In this document: positions 26,450-39,182 of the stretch, in pieces | How positions within the stretch are numbered: position 1 is the first letter of the stretch | Layout: every line of letters starts with the position of its first letter | Assembly (NCBI RefSeq): GCF_000151315.2 | Contig: NW_011887292.1 | Span: 3,083,848-3,147,847 of the forward strand | Source: Capsaspora owczarzaki ATCC 30864 | Lineage: Eukaryota; Opisthokonta; Filasterea | Reading direction: 5' to 3' | DNA: 64,000 bases | Made by a program: the position numbers and the translations under genes | Notes under the pieces: generated by a model | Told to the model about the DNA's origin: nothing | The model's database searches: none | What the model saw: only the letters and a program-made list of their open reading frames with translations

Positions 26450-27831
26450 ATGACGAACGGAACCTCCAGCAGTGGTGATTTCGAGCCCACCCCGGCCGAA
26501 CTCTTCACCAACCCCTCCGATGGGTTTATCGCGATCGTCGCCATTGACTGCGCCGCATGGCTCTTTCTGCTCGGCGTGCACATTGTGAGCCTGGTCCGCC
26601 ACTTCCGCACTCCCAACTGCGAGAACCAGCGCTACCGCTCTGCCGTCCGCTTTGTCAACGGCGCACCCATGGTAAAGCGCAGCGCGCCTTTCGCTCGGTC
26701 CACGCCTCATCATCGCGATGACTCGACTCACTAAAACATTTTTCGCAATGCCCTGCAATGCCCTCTCCTGCTTGTCCCATTTGTGCAGTTCATGGGTACC
26801 GTTTCCTTGGCGTGCCTCTTCTTCCCTCGCGCAATGGTTTACCTGACCATGGTCCAGTCCGTGTAAGTGTGCTACATGTCGATCCTTTTTCTGCGTCGGA
26901 GAAAAAAAAATGTACTCAATGTGTTTTTTGGCAATCGTGTCACAGCTACGAAGCGGCAAGCTTGTACTTCTTTTACCGGTCCATCTGCTCTCTGCTTGGT
27001 GAAGCTCCGCACATGCTCAAGGTGCTTTCGGCGTTGCCCGCCAAGAATTATTTCGCGGTGCCGCCATTCCGCGGTTGCTTCAAGGGCACTGGCGAATTTG
27101 TTATTGATGAGTAAGTTATATATTCGGCAGTGCACACGCGAGAGAGCTTTGAGTGGTGGTGGTGAGTTTTGAGTGGTGGGTGGTGGTGGAGCAAAGGGAT
27201 TTGCAATGAAAATTCGAATCGGACAAGCGTTCAGACACTCACCGCTCATGGAACAATTGGCAGGTCCCACCTCGCCAAGATCCGCAGGGCTGTCTTGCAA
27301 CTCTGCGTGGTCCGACCCGTCATGTTGCTTGTTGCTGTGCTGATGCAGGCGTCCGGCAACTACGAGATTGGCGTCCTCAAGCTGAGCAATGGCTACTTCT
27401 GGGTGACCATAATCAACACGATTTCTTTGATGATCACCATGTGGGCCCTGCTCGTCCTGCTGTTTGCCACGCGGTCCATTCTCGGCGAGTTCCACTTTGT
27501 CGCCAAGCTCGTGTGCATCAAGCTGGTCTTCCTCCTTTCCGTTGTGCAAAACCTGCTCCTGTCCATCCTTCACCGTGCCGGTGCCATCGAGGCCAACAGC
27601 ATCTTTTCCAACACTGGTATGGCCGAGTCTTGGCTCAACTGGCTGTTGGTAATTGAGATGGCACTTCTCGCCGTCTTGTTCCTCCGGGCCTTCCCCACCT
27701 CCGAGTATGCTCTCGTCCCTGCCCCCGGCTCGCTCACGAACGCAGGGCAACTGGAACTGCAACGCCTCGCCGCCGGTTCCACCTCTCTGCTTGCCAACAC
27801 CTCGGCTGGCGTTCGCGACGGGCGGGTTTAG
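26450..27831 (+). CDS. OST-alpha/TMEM184 family membrane protein, copy 1
   Basis: Seven-helix membrane protein of the organic solute transporter alpha/TMEM184/LAZ1 family (Pfam Solute_trans_a). Exons 26450-26671, 26789-26862, 26946-27110, 27264-27831; 342 residues. A short polar N terminus (MTNGTSSSG, potential N-glycosylation) precedes the first helix. The family signature YEAASLYFFYRSICSLLGE starts exon 3. Exon 4 holds the last helices (VCIKLVFLLSVVQNLLL, SWLNWLLVIEM). The C-terminal tail is hydrophilic. It is the first of two tandem copies whose exon 2 and exon 3 lengths (74 and 165 nt) and intron phases are identical, showing a local duplication. Substrate unknown; members move steroid conjugates or shape membrane traffic. 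Confidence 0.85.
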
Positions 27832-28619
27832 TGCACGACGGCGTTGGCCCCCCTTTTTTTTTGTGTGCCATGTCAATAAGCCATTGTTATCCCCATCATC
27901 ATCGCTGTCTGTCTCAGTAGCCCTATGTATCGCTACTTGTTGAGTGAGCATGTGCAAGTGATTGTTTTTTAAGCAGAACATTGATCAGAATACAGTACAG
28001 TCCAGCGTTTTTTTTTTTTCTTTATTGTTTTTTTTTTTAAACAATCCGCAAGACCGAACATTCCCTCAAACCAAGTCAATCCCCACCTCCAACCAAGCTG
28101 TCTCAAGATGGTTCTCGTTGTTGGTTGTTGGATTGGCCCGATGAGCGTTCTGCTCGGCAATTGAAGTTTGTGGCATTTTCGCCTCGGTCGGACCCCCGAC
28201 TCTTTCCATCGCTCGTGTTGGTGAAGTTGGATCAATCCGCTCGTATTTCGACTGCCAAATTCTCTCGCTTCTCAGGTGTCAAGTGGCGGGATTTGTTTAC
28301 TTTGCGTTCATCGCTGGCACGCGCGCAGATTGCATTCCAACATCCATTTTTGATTTTTTTTTGGAGCGGTGGTTTTTGTTTCTTCTTTTTTCTTGTTGTT
28401 GTTGCTGGATTTCATTGTCCTGCCTGTCAATCTATCTGGTTTGAATACGATACCACACAAGCTCGCAATGCTCACATCTGCACATCCGCTGTGAAGGGCG
28501 ACTTTGTCTCGACTCTGCTGGTTTCTATTGTCTTCACTCTTTTTTTTTTTTTTTCCTTTATCTTTATTTATCTTTGTTTTTTTTTTCCCAATCCATTTCT
28601 AGTTGTTTGGAATCCGGCG
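27832..28619. other. Intergenic and 5' leader region of copy 2, T-rich
   Basis: Contains several poly-T runs (28010-28020, 28027-28038, 28541-28555, 28577-28587). The frame open through 28125-28835 has no start or codon pattern suggesting a protein before ATG 28620 and is read as leader. Confidence 0.5.
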
Positions 28620-30640
28620 ATGCGGAACGGAACGAGCGGGGAGAGCGAGCCCTCTGTGAGGGAGCTGTTCGACCATCCCACGACCGTGTTTCTCGCGTTT
28701 GTCGGGGTTGACTGCGCGGCGTGGCTGCTGCTGCTGTGCGTGTTTGGCTGGAGCATTCTTCGTCACTGCCGGGCAGTCGCCCCCGCCAACGCCGCGTACA
28801 AGACAGCCATCTACTTTGTCATCTGCACACCCATGGTACGATTCACCCCCCCGCCCCAAGCAAAAGCGGACGGTTGGCCAAGCACAGTACAACCGCTTGT
28901 CTCCTTCCCGTTCGTTGGCCTCGCAGGCTCACCACATGAAAAGGGGGGAGCAAATAAGCGGGGAAGCGACCATCAAAAAACCGCAAAACAAAAAAACAAA
29001 AGAGCGAACGTTTTTTTTTTATTTTTTTTATTATTTTTTTTTTTTTTTGTTTTCTGCTTTCATCGACTGACTGACTCATTGCATGGTGATTGCGAGTCGC
29101 ACGAACGAAACGAGAGTCGCACAAAAGTCACCAAAACAACAACCACCACCTGATGACGCTGTCACTGTGCGTGGTTGGGCTTTTCTCCATGTCGTGAACC
29201 GTTTCCATTCACCAGCGAAACGACGGCGGGTTTTTTCGCATCTTCCCTCCCCTTGTTTCGGACTTGCTTGTGCGATGGGTGTGCGAGTGTGCATGCTCAT
29301 GTTTCTCCATTGTACACGCGACATGTCATCGAAGCGAGTGAGCGATGATGCGAGGGGGTCGAGTCCGAGTTGAAGCGGTGAATGCGAACAAACTGACCCA
29401 TCTCGATCCCGCCTTACTGCTGCTTGCCTCGCTGCTGCCGCCACTCCACAAACCGAAACGAAGCGCATGATGAGCACGACATCCACGCCCCATTCCTTTT
29501 TCAAGTTTTGCTGTGCTCATCGTTGCTTACTATGGCTCACCGATACACGCTCTCTCACGCCTCCTTCTTGTTGTTGTTTTTGTTTACTTTGTAGATCATG
29601 GCAACGCTTTCGCTCGCTTGCTTGTTCTTCCCAGAGGCAATGGTCGTCTCATCCATGGTCCAGTCAACGTATGTCGGTTGGTGGCTTTTTTTTTTTTTTT
29701 TTTTTTTTTTTGGGAGTTGCCTGTTCGCTCCAGGTGAAACTCAGGCCAGTTATTGACTCATCCGCTGCCTGTTTGTCTCCCAATTCGCAGATACGAAGCG
29801 GTCGCGTTGTGGAAGTTCTATGTGGCATTACGATGCTTGCTTGGAGACGTGCCACACATGCACAAGGTGCTCGGGGCGCTTCCACCAAAGAATTACTACT
29901 CGGTGCTCATTTTCAAGTTGTGTTGCTGGCATCACGGCAAATTTGTGATGGACGAGTAAGTGAGCAAGGCCCTTGAAGCGGGAAAAAGAAAAGAAAGACG
30001 AGAAACAAGCAGGCGGAAAGAGGAAAAAGGCATGAGGCAAACAACTTTGAATTCTGACTTGACGCTGCTGGATTTCGGCAGATCCCACTTCCGAACCTTG
30101 CGCTTGTGCGTCCTCCAAATTTGCATTGTGCGACCCGTTGTCTTGCTTGGGTCGGTCATTCTGTGGTCGTTTGGCTTGTACACGTACGGGAACTACTCCA
30201 TGTCGAACGGATACCTCTACATCACAATCATCAACGCCACGTCCTTGCTTGTGACAATGTGGGCGCTGCTGGTCATCTTTTTCGCGACGCGTACCATCCT
30301 CGCCGACTTTAGGATTGGCCTCAAGTTTACGGCCATCAAGCTCGTCTTCTTGCTCGCCATCGTGCAAAGCTTTGTCCTGTCCCTCTACAACAACGTGTTT
30401 GGGTTGAAGGGCAACATTTTCACGACGCACGACCAGGTCGAATCGTGGCTCAATTGGCTACTGGTCATTGAAATGTTCCTGCTGTCGCTCTTGTTTGCCA
30501 AGGCCTTCCCGGCCAGTGAATACGAGCATGTGCCAGAGCCAGGCTCGCTCTCATTATCCGCTCAAGACAGTGTGAACGGCTTCACCCGAGGTTCAGAACG
30601 GACACCTCTCATTGTTCGCGCACCTAAAGGCTTTGTCTAA
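28620..30640 (+). CDS. OST-alpha/TMEM184 family membrane protein, copy 2
   Basis: Tandem paralogue of the gene ending at 27831, same strand. Exons 28620-28835, 29595-29668, 29791-29955, 30082-30640; 337 residues. Exons 2 and 3 are again 74 and 165 nt with the same phases. Exon 1 encodes MRNGTSGESEPSVRELF and the first helix. Exon 3 starts with the YEAVALWKFYVALRCLLGD signature, and exon 4 carries the last helices. Intron 1 is unusually long (759 bp) and holds T-rich tracts. The C-terminal tail differs from copy 1. Function within the family (transport or trafficking) is not resolved. Confidence 0.85.
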
Positions 30641-30814
30641 GCCAGGACTGTGCTTGTGTTCGCATTCTTGCTCGAATGATCAAGAGTGTCCACGACAAAC
30701 AGAAAGTGTGCAGCAAGCGTTTTTATCCCCCCCCCTTCATTGTGAGATGCAGTTTTTTTTCGTTTTTTCATTTGCTAGTTGTTGTTGTTAATACAGAAAA
30801 TACATCAATCATAA

Positions 30815-33800
30815 CTACTGCCGGTGTAATCCACGCAACGCTTGTCGCATTTCAGTTCCTCGGTATGGGGATCTGTGAGCACAGAAGCAACAAAGAAACC
30901 AAGGCCAAAATGAGCACAACAGAACAGATATAGAATAGAAACCGAATAGCCTCAAAAAGCCATCTTACCGAGAAAGCACCTGCAGCACCTCCTGACGAGC
31001 TGCCTGGGCTTGTTCGAATCGAGCGTGCTCGGACATTGGCGTATCTTGGAGCATGTCAGTGGCCACGTTCGACACCAGGTTGGGGTCGATTTGCCCAAAC
31101 ACCTGGAGCACATGAACAAGCGAGTTGATGCGCTTCTCGCTATTGCTGTGCTTGATACTGTCAAACAGGATGGCACGAATCATCGGCGGTGCAAACTGTG
31201 GGACGAGCTGCTGCAGCAGTGCCAATTGGACTTGCTGTTCGGCAGACAGCGCCAGTCCGTTGAGAGGGGCTTCCGCAAAGCTGGGATTCGAGTCAAACTC
31301 GAGCTCGTTCTCGCCAGGCACAGGGATGGCGGCGCGACGGTCTTGTCGCTGGGTATTGAACACTTCCACGACAAAGTGGGTGGCGGACTCGCACATCGTG
31401 TTGGAATCGGCAGAAATGCACAGCGTGGAAATTTCGAGGGACGGCGTGAGCAAATCACACTGCAAAAAGAAGAGGGGCGCCCTGTCGACCAGCAATTCGA
31501 GCAGAGCAAACAGGCCAGCGCAGGTTTCGTGCTGGCCGTCGAGCGATTGGCGAAGCAGCGCAAACGTCACGGTGGCCACGTTGGCCACCATCGAGTACAG
31601 CGTATCGCGCACGCGATCACGCTCTTCTTGCGGCATGGCTGCTGCGAGTGGATCGCTTGCAGGGAAGCCTTCGTCGCCCCGGAAGGAGCTCACGTCAGCA
31701 AAGGACTCGAGCAAGCGCTCGGCAAACCACAGGATTGAATAGTGGAACTGAGTTGCTGGAGTGTACAGGCTCACGACCAGTTGTGCCAAGTCGGGCAGCA
31801 GCGGCAGGCAGAGGGTGCCAGACGCACCGTTGCGGAAGAACTCGCCGAGCAACGAAATGGCCGAGTTCAGAGTATCAGCATCAAACGCAAACTGCGTCAT
31901 GACATTCACAATATCAGCCCAAACCATTTGCAGCAGGCTGGGGAAGGGATGCGCGGCAGCGACGTCAATCGTGTGCCCTGCCAGCCGATTTTGGCGCTCG
32001 TGCCAGCTGCGCATGCTTGGGAATGGCTCGAGGATTTTCCGAATGCGATCCAAAAAGTGTTGGACTGTCAGCAGCGGATTGGCGACGTGAAGCTCGGATG
32101 CTTTGATGAAGCCTGCTCGCTGTTTGCGGTTGGACGTCTCAATGGCGCCTTGCGAAGCAACAGCCTGCGCCACGCAGTTTCGAAGGCCGACAAGCGTCAC
32201 CTCGACAGCCTGTTGGATGGCCGGCAAGCATTCAGTGGCGGGCACTTGGCATACTGCCTGGCCGAAAGACTTGAAAATGTCCAAAAAGTCATCCGTATCG
32301 CGGAACGCCAGAGACTCTGCATTGAGGACGAGTTGAAGGAGGTGGGGCATGAACATGGGGGCATACTCGCTGTCCAAGACCTCTGTAAAGCGATACAACG
32401 CGTATGCCGCGCGTTTGGTCACGTCCGGCTCTTGCTGTTGCAAGCCAGAGAGCAACGTCGTAAAGGCGGGCATCATGTAGGTGGGATGATTGGTGAGCCA
32501 CTCGTTGGCGTTGCCAATGACGCGCATGATGGCTTTGCGCACGGACAGGGTGCGCAGGCAGGGTGGGATGTCTTCTTGCGTGACATCGACACAGAGCGCC
32601 ATCAGGGTGTTGGCGAGCATCTTGTGCAGTGCTTGTGTCTCAGGATCGACGGGCTGGTTGGCCACCGGAGTGCGATCAAAGCTACCTGCGCGGCGGTAGA
32701 GCTCGCTGGCGATTTGCAGGGCGCCCTCCAGCTCTGTCCAGCTGTTTGTTTTGTAGGCGTTCTCAATGTACGGGAAACACGCTTCAACAAAAATGCGCGG
32801 CGAAAACTCTTCGACAAACGCACGGACTAGCTTGCGGCAGGTCGAGCGCGTCGTGTCAAACACGTCGGTGACGCGTCCGTCCTCGAGAAGTGTTTCGTTG
32901 TACTCGTTCAGTTCGTTGGACTCTTCCTGAATCGTGCACATGCGAATAAAGATGCCGACCAGTTGCTGGAACCAAGGCTGGCACTCGCGTTCAATCTCGG
33001 CGAGGTCGATCTCTTCGTTGAAGGAGAAGTGCTTGCACCGCTCAATCAGCTGCTCCCAAAACTCAAACACGAGTTGGGCGTGCTTGTGTGCCGGATGCTG
33101 CGTCAAAAAGACCATAATCTCGACAACATAGGCAAAGGGAGGGAGTGCAAACGGGAGCACATCATGCCACAGATGCAGGTACGACGTGGCGAACGAGACA
33201 AACACGGGTACAAGTCGCCCAGCGACCTGGAGCTTGTCTTCGCTGCTATCGTCTTCGGGGTTGGCCAGGTACTCTTGGATGAGTTGCTGGTAGAGCGGCA
33301 AAATGTTTTCCAACAGCCGCTTGCTCAGCACAGGAAAGAGAGTGTTGTGCGAGGCGCGCCAGGACTGGGTGAACAGGTTGGCCGCTGCTTCAGAAGCTGC
33401 AAGGCTCAAGTTGAAATCTTGCGACAGCGCGTCGAATGGCGCCGTCAGCATGGTCGTCTGGAGAAGCTGATCGCAGCGGAAGATGCCCAACGCGACGGCC
33501 GCCGAGTAGGTCTTGAAGACAACTTCTTGCAGCGCAACGTTTGGCGCCACCATGCAGCCAAAAGTCATAGCCGCCTCCAAAAACGATAGGATGAGCAAGC
33601 CATCGTGCCGCAATGCTCGCGACATGCGGTCGCGGGTGGATCCATTGTGCCGCTGACACTCTTCAACAAACTCGCTGATGCACTTGCAAATGCCAGTCCA
33701 CGCGACGAGACTGGGCGGGGCAGGCAGCTGCAGCTGTGCTTGCTGCTGTTGCTGTTCCAAGGCATACGCATGAAAGTCGAGGTCAAAGCGCTCGGAGGGT

Positions 33801-34455
33801 CCCGTCGGCTCGCCTTGCTGAGGGAGTGACGGATCTGGGGGGACGGAGGAAATGGTCATGGATTGCGTTCGAGCAAGGCTGGTGATGGCAAGCCGAACGA
33901 GATCGTTCCAGTTGGTGAGGCGAGCAGCAATGAGCGCGACAATCATGGCCAGCTGCGTGACGGTAGCCGAGTCGCCGCGCTCATCAAACAGCGCAATCCA
34001 CGTCAGGACCACTTCTCGCAACTCGACAATCTGCTGCAGCTGTCCAGCGACGAGTTTGACGTCTTGCATCTGTGTGTAGGATTTGATACGTGTTCCAAGA
34101 GGGAGTCAGTTTGTCGGCGCCTGCTTTTGCGTTTTCGGTCTGAACAAAGACGAGAACTATTTTGAGTCACCTTTTTGCGCAAGAGCATCGCCGCGCCAGT
34201 AAAGATGCCTGCATCGAGTTGGCTATACGTGGCCGGGTCTTCGACGAGCTGGAGAATGCAGCGCGAGACTGCCCACCCATGGATCTGCAGCAGAGATTGG
34301 TCGAGAATGGCATGCAGTGAGCACATTGAAAGCAGATGCACGTCCCTGCCAACAACAAATTCAAGTAACGCGTTCATGCGACTGGGCCACTTCGACCAAC
34401 CCTCAACCCTCCCCAACCGTCGATCGTTTTGGGAGCTGAGAGTGCAGCGCCAAAC

Positions 34456-34495
<40 letters not shown>

Positions 34496-35083
34496 TGCAA
34501 GATGCATTGGAAAAAAAGAAAAAAAGAAAGAAAAGAAAAGGGACACGAACGCCGAGCTCGCTGCTCCAACCTCCGATGACGCACACTCACAACGTGATGG
34601 AGTCAAAGATGGTTGTTGGGAGATGGGAGAGAGAGAGGGAGAGAGAGAGAGACGAGCTGTCAAGAGCAACACACGCGCTCTTGCTCGAACGCTAGAGCTG
34701 CAGCCTGCCCCTCCCCGCCTCGCTCTTCCCACTCGGAGACCCATGTCGTAGGCTGCAGTCACAGTTGCACACACACGCATCAGACCGAGCGAGCGAGCAC
34801 CGACACACCCCAAGCACAACAACAGAAGGGTGTCCTGCCTTTTTGTTTCAAAAAGCCGTTTCTATTGTGTTTGCAGTCTGTTCCGTCTTCTCTGCCAAAA
34901 GGGCACTGTCGTTATCCAAGATCCCGAACGTACCGAGTCTTGCAGCTCTCGAATCCACTTGGTGGCGTCCTGGAGGGAGATGTGCGCCGTGTTGCCGTAC
35001 ACTGAGATGTGGAAGACAGCAATCGCTTCCTGGAGCGACGGCGGCTGGTTTGGATCCTTGCTCAGCTCGGGCAGGCGCTGCAT
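30815..35083 (-). CDS. TNPO3: Transportin-3/Mtr10-type importin beta
   Basis: Karyopherin expected to import SR-type RNA-binding proteins. Exons in transcript order: 35083-34934, 34284-34171, 34069-30969, 30872-30815; 1140 residues. Exon 1 (LQEAIAVFHISVYG ... KWIRELQDS) and exon 2 (IHGWAVSRCILQLVED) together match the importin-beta N-terminal region, and about 1000 residues of helical HEAT-like repeats follow. WTELEGALQIASELY and a VIGNANEWL region are typical of TNPO3. The 3' end has two readings. The large exon can stop at TAA 30965-30967, or that TAA can lie in a donor site (CG|GTAAGA) joined in phase to a 58-nt exon ending RQALRGLHRQ; I prefer the second. Intron 1 contains a 36-bp poly-A run. 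An open frame extends upstream of ATG 35083, but homology begins after it. Confidence 0.86.
34457..34492. repeat. 36-bp uninterrupted poly-A tract
   Basis: The longest homopolymer noticed in the window, inside intron 1 of the transportin-3 gene, where it reads as poly-T in the sense direction. The 3' side continues with A/G-rich sequence. Confidence 0.9.
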
Positions 35084-35678
35084 CTTTTCTTTTTCCTCGT
35101 TTTGGTTAAGGTGCAGTTGGTAAGCTGGATAGAGGAGGGAGCGACGCAGAGGGGGAAGAGAAGGAGAGAAGAGAAAGCGGGTCTTGGATTCGAATGGCAG
35201 CACAAGTGAAACCGAGTTCGTTCCAAACAAAGAAAGCTCCGCCAATCGCCTCCGAAACAGGAAAAAGGAAGCGAGAAAGAGACTGGGCTCTCACACTCAC
35301 ACTGTGTAGGCGTCCAGCCTCCAATGAGTGCGTGTGAATAGCTTGTGGCATCGTTACCAGACGAGACCAAAGTACCTTCGACCAAGAAAGATTCCGACTT
35401 GGATCTAAAGCCAGCAAATTTTCTGCTTTTGCAGTAGATCCTTCCTTCCACCCGACAAAGAGGCAAAAACACTTGCAGCAAAAACCGTCACAGCTGTGTC
35501 GTGTTGCTCGTTGGCTTGCAGAGCCGAACAAACCACCGCAAGTCCTGTACACACAACCAACAAATCAGAGCAGCATCAGGTGCTTTGGTGGGAAACGCAG
35601 TCCCACTGAAGTGCTTTCGAGTCCGAATTTATCCATCAACACTCTTCTTTTTTGATTCTTCCCGCTGCCAAAATCGCA
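35084..35678. other. Divergent intergenic region, transportin-3 to receptor A
   Basis: Holds the upstream sequences of the transportin-3 gene (minus) and of receptor A (plus). No coding pattern or clear promoter element seen. Confidence 0.5.
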
Positions 35679-38600
35679 ATGTTCTTACAAATGCGAATCT
35701 TTGTTCTGACCCTGACCATACTGGTTGTCGGCGCGTTGGCGACAGAGGCTGCGTACTCTGTCGGCTGCTTCCCCGCCAACGAGCGCCGTAAGGCTTACTC
35801 TTCACCCTGTCACCTTCCCCGCCCTGGTTGCCCCGAGTGCTGTCCTTACTTAACGCGAGTATTTTTGAAATCGCCGTGGGAGGATGTTGAGACCAAGGGG
35901 TGAGAAAAACATTCCAAAACCGAACAAACCGAGCGACACTTCACTTTCACTTTCGCCGAGCTCTCTCGCTCAGCAGAGAGTCTCCTCAAGGAGGGGGCTC
36001 GCTCGCACATGCACACACGAACACACACCTCTCCATACTGTACGAGTGCTCTGCTTCAAGTGAGACGGAGGAAAGGCGTGCCCCGAACCAGCTGGTGTGA
36101 AACGAGTTCCCATCGTTGTGCAGGAAGTCGCAATTGGCAAAATTCCTTTGATTGTAACAAAATAATTGTTTTGGTTTCCCCCCTATCTGGAGTGCGAGAA
36201 ACACTTTCATGGTGCCGTTGCCAACAAGTATTTCTCGCTGTTGAGAAAAACAACTCGAAAACAACAACAACAAACAACAAGCAATTCACAAGGTAGCGCA
36301 CGAAAAAGACAGCAATAAACCCGCTGATGCTTCGGTGTTTTAAGCAGCGCAACTGTTGCCAGACTCCACAACATGCAGGGGGTGAGGCGAGAGTATCGAG
36401 CAAAAGGGAGGTGCAATGATCTCGTATGTGACTTCGACCGGCACTGTTATTGTTGCTATGTGTTGGCAAGGATCCAACACATCATCACAAATTACCAAAA
36501 AAACAACGAGTTCACACCAAGTTATCCGATAAGCAAACAAATAAACAAAACCATCAAAAACAACATGGAACAACGCCTAAACAAGGAGGCGCTCTAATTA
36601 TGTGCTGACCTGCATGATATTCCCGTCAACCAGTGCCCCTTCGTTCAGACCTGGAGACTATCAACATTGTGCACAACAACTGGACGACATCGCGCCTCAG
36701 CGCTGCCATTGCGAGGATCTTCCTTGAGGTTAGCATTTGTCTCGCAAACTTGTTTGCCCCCCCCCCCGCTTCCTGAGAAGATGTTTCGCTCATCGCGCGC
36801 AACAAACCTTACACACAGGAAAAGCTTGGCTTTCGGACAACCGATACCGAGCTGGTCACCGAGCAAGAGGTGTTTGACCGTCTGCATCATGGCACGGCCG
36901 ACATTTTCCTCGAAGCCAACCCAGTGGACGTTGGCGATCTTATCGAGCAATTCGTCACCGTGGAACGCAGCATCTTGGATGGTGAGTCGTTCAGTGGTCG
37001 AGCCGTGTGTGCTTCTCGGGGTGTGCTTCGCGAGAAAACTTGCATCCACTCACTGCCTCGCTGCCTCCAATCAATTTGACCAGTCGGCCCGCTCGGAGTT
37101 TACCAGGAGTTTGGATGGTACATCCCCGATTACGTTTGGAATGTCAGCAACGTGCTGGATACATACACTGGCTTTTTGTAAGCGAGCAACGCGCAGCGTG
37201 TGTAACGCTTTTGTGCGTGCTTGTCTCACCGCGTTGGCCGCACTGTCATTGTTCATGTCATTAGCAGCGACGAGAGTGTCATTGCTTTGTTCCATCTGGA
37301 TTCCGTGCCGGTCGACTTTCAACTGGAGAACATCACTTTGATCTCGGCGTTCAAGTCCATCGACGACGTCATGGCTAGCGCCGCATGCAATTCAACCTTG
37401 AACGCGACCGTATCGGTGACCGACTGCAAAGCGGCTATCGAGGGTGTCATCACCTTCATGCGCAACGAGGCGCACTTGAACTTTGCCGACGACCTCGTCC
37501 CTTTGTGGACCATGCCCGATTCTTATGAGACCCTGGACGCCACCATCATCCGCAATCTTGGCTTGTCCATGGAAATCGTCGTCCCGATTCCCTCAAACCT
37601 CGACAAGACTCAGACGGAAGAGGCCCTCGTTGAATTGCTTCGCGATTCGTACGCTGCCAGGAAGCCGTTCATTTCGTACTTTTGGGAGCCTCAATACCTC
37701 TTTTCACACGAGTCACCTGTCAAGCTTCGTCGCGTACAGCTACCAGACTATGATGCTGACTATTGCAACATTTGTAAGTGATCCAAAGGCCCCAATGATA
37801 GGAAGGAGGGAGCACTTGCGAAGATTACTCACTGTTCATCACAACAACCCTCCACGACAACAGCCAGCAGCAATTATCGGTGCGAGTATCAACCGAATGT
37901 AATGCGCAAGATGGTCTCGTCCAAGCTTCCTGCAAAGAATGAGATTGCGTTTGATCTGGCCAAAGTCCTGCACTACGATGAAAATGAGCTGGAGGACATG
38001 CTCGGTCGCATGGAGTATGATGGCATGTCTGTCGACCAAGCGGCTTGCAATTGGGTGCTCAACAACTTTGAGTCGATGGAGACACTGCTGCCCGATCCGT
38101 CTCGCCTTGTTACGCCCTCGGAGGTCAACGGCAGCTTGCGCATCGCCTTTGTCATTCTCGCCGCTCTGCTCATCGCCTTCTTCTGCGTTCTGGCTGCTGG
38201 TACCTTCCACTACCGCCGCGTTCGTGTGGTGCTGTCTGCAAGCCCCGTGTTCCTGATGCTGATGCTGCTTGGCGCTGCTTGGTCCATGTTCTGGGTCATT
38301 CTGCTCTACGACGACGCGCCGACCGACGCGATCTGCATTGCTCGCATCTGGGCCCGCCATCTCGGCTTTAGCCTGGTGTTTGGCGCCCTTGCTCTCAAGA
38401 CCTACCGCATTGCTGCCATCTTCAACGTGAAGGCCACCAAAAAGTCCCACCAGCTGACCAACGTTCGCCTTCTGGTCCGATTTGGTGAAATCAACCTCTA
38501 CGTGTGCGCCTTCCTGCTGACGTGGACGGTGGCCGGCGCTCCCACAGCGACAACGCTGGTGTCTCACAACAACAGCTATGCCGTCTGCAGCATCACTTGG

Positions 38601-39182
38601 TGGGACAATGCCATGTACCTGCAAGAGCTTGCGGCCATGCTTGGCCTCGCGTTCCTGAGCTACCGCGTGCGCAAGGCACCCTCTGCGTTTAACGAGTGCA
38701 AGCACATGGCGCTCGCCGTGTACAACTGGATTATCATTGGCGTTATTCTTCAGCTCATCCTGAACTCGACCACTGGCACGGCCGACTTTTACTTTGCCAT
38801 CCAGTCGCTCGAGGTGCTCGTGCCCGTTCCGATTGCCATTCTGCTTTTGTTTGTGCCCAAGTTCTACCTGACGCTGCGTGGCAAGGGCAGCGAGGTGACG
38901 ACCTCCAGCTTCCGCGGATCGAATCCGAACGGCAGCCACCCCAAGACTCCTTCTGACCCGAGCAACTCGAATGCCAAGGCGGCGTCTGGCGACATGGAAA
39001 TGTCGTCTGGCAATGGTGTGGATAGCGAGACTGGCAGGCCTGAGCTGAGTGGCAAGGCAGCAGCAGCTGAATACAAGAACATTCGTCGCGAGAACATTCG
39101 CCTGATGCGCGAGATGGAGGCAATGCGCACTCAGCTTCTGCGCTTGCACAATCCTCACTCTGGCACCGTAGAAGTCATGTAG
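35679..39182 (+). CDS. OpuAC-7TM family C receptor A
   Basis: Predicted plasma-membrane receptor. Exons 35679-35787, 36634-36728, 36819-36981, 37084-37177, 37268-37773, 37864-39182; 761 residues. Exon 1 gives a signal peptide and a VGCFPANERR motif. Exons 2-5 and the start of exon 6 encode a type II periplasmic-binding domain of the glycine-betaine (OpuAC/ProX) kind: INIVHNNWTTSR, GTADIFLEANP, GPLGVYQEFGWYIPDYVW, FWEPQYLF. Exon 6 continues with seven helices of the GABA-B-like family C type (first LRIAFVILAALLIAFF, then GFSLVFGALALKTYRI). The conserved Cys pair lies in ICIAR and AVCSITWW. A cytoplasmic tail has a short coiled coil (YKNIRRENIRLMREMEAM). Acceptor choice at exon 5 (AGCAG|CGACGAG) is set by alignment with the other three copies. 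Signalling through G proteins is expected from the family; the ligand is unproven. Confidence 0.88.

Noticed and set aside
28125-29153. 342-codon open frame around exon 1 of OST-alpha copy 2
   Set aside because: Reads through T-rich leader and through intron 1; only 28620-28835 is conserved with copy 1.
34862-35245. Longer N terminus for transportin-3 starting at 35245
   Set aside because: Extra residues are basic/low-complexity and homology begins only after Met 35083.
37839-39158. Long minus-strand open frames opposite each receptor exon 6 (also 41983-43428, 46021-47319, 50260-51735)
   Set aside because: Present in all four copies only because the sense sequences are nearly identical; His/Arg/Gln-rich composition without motifs.
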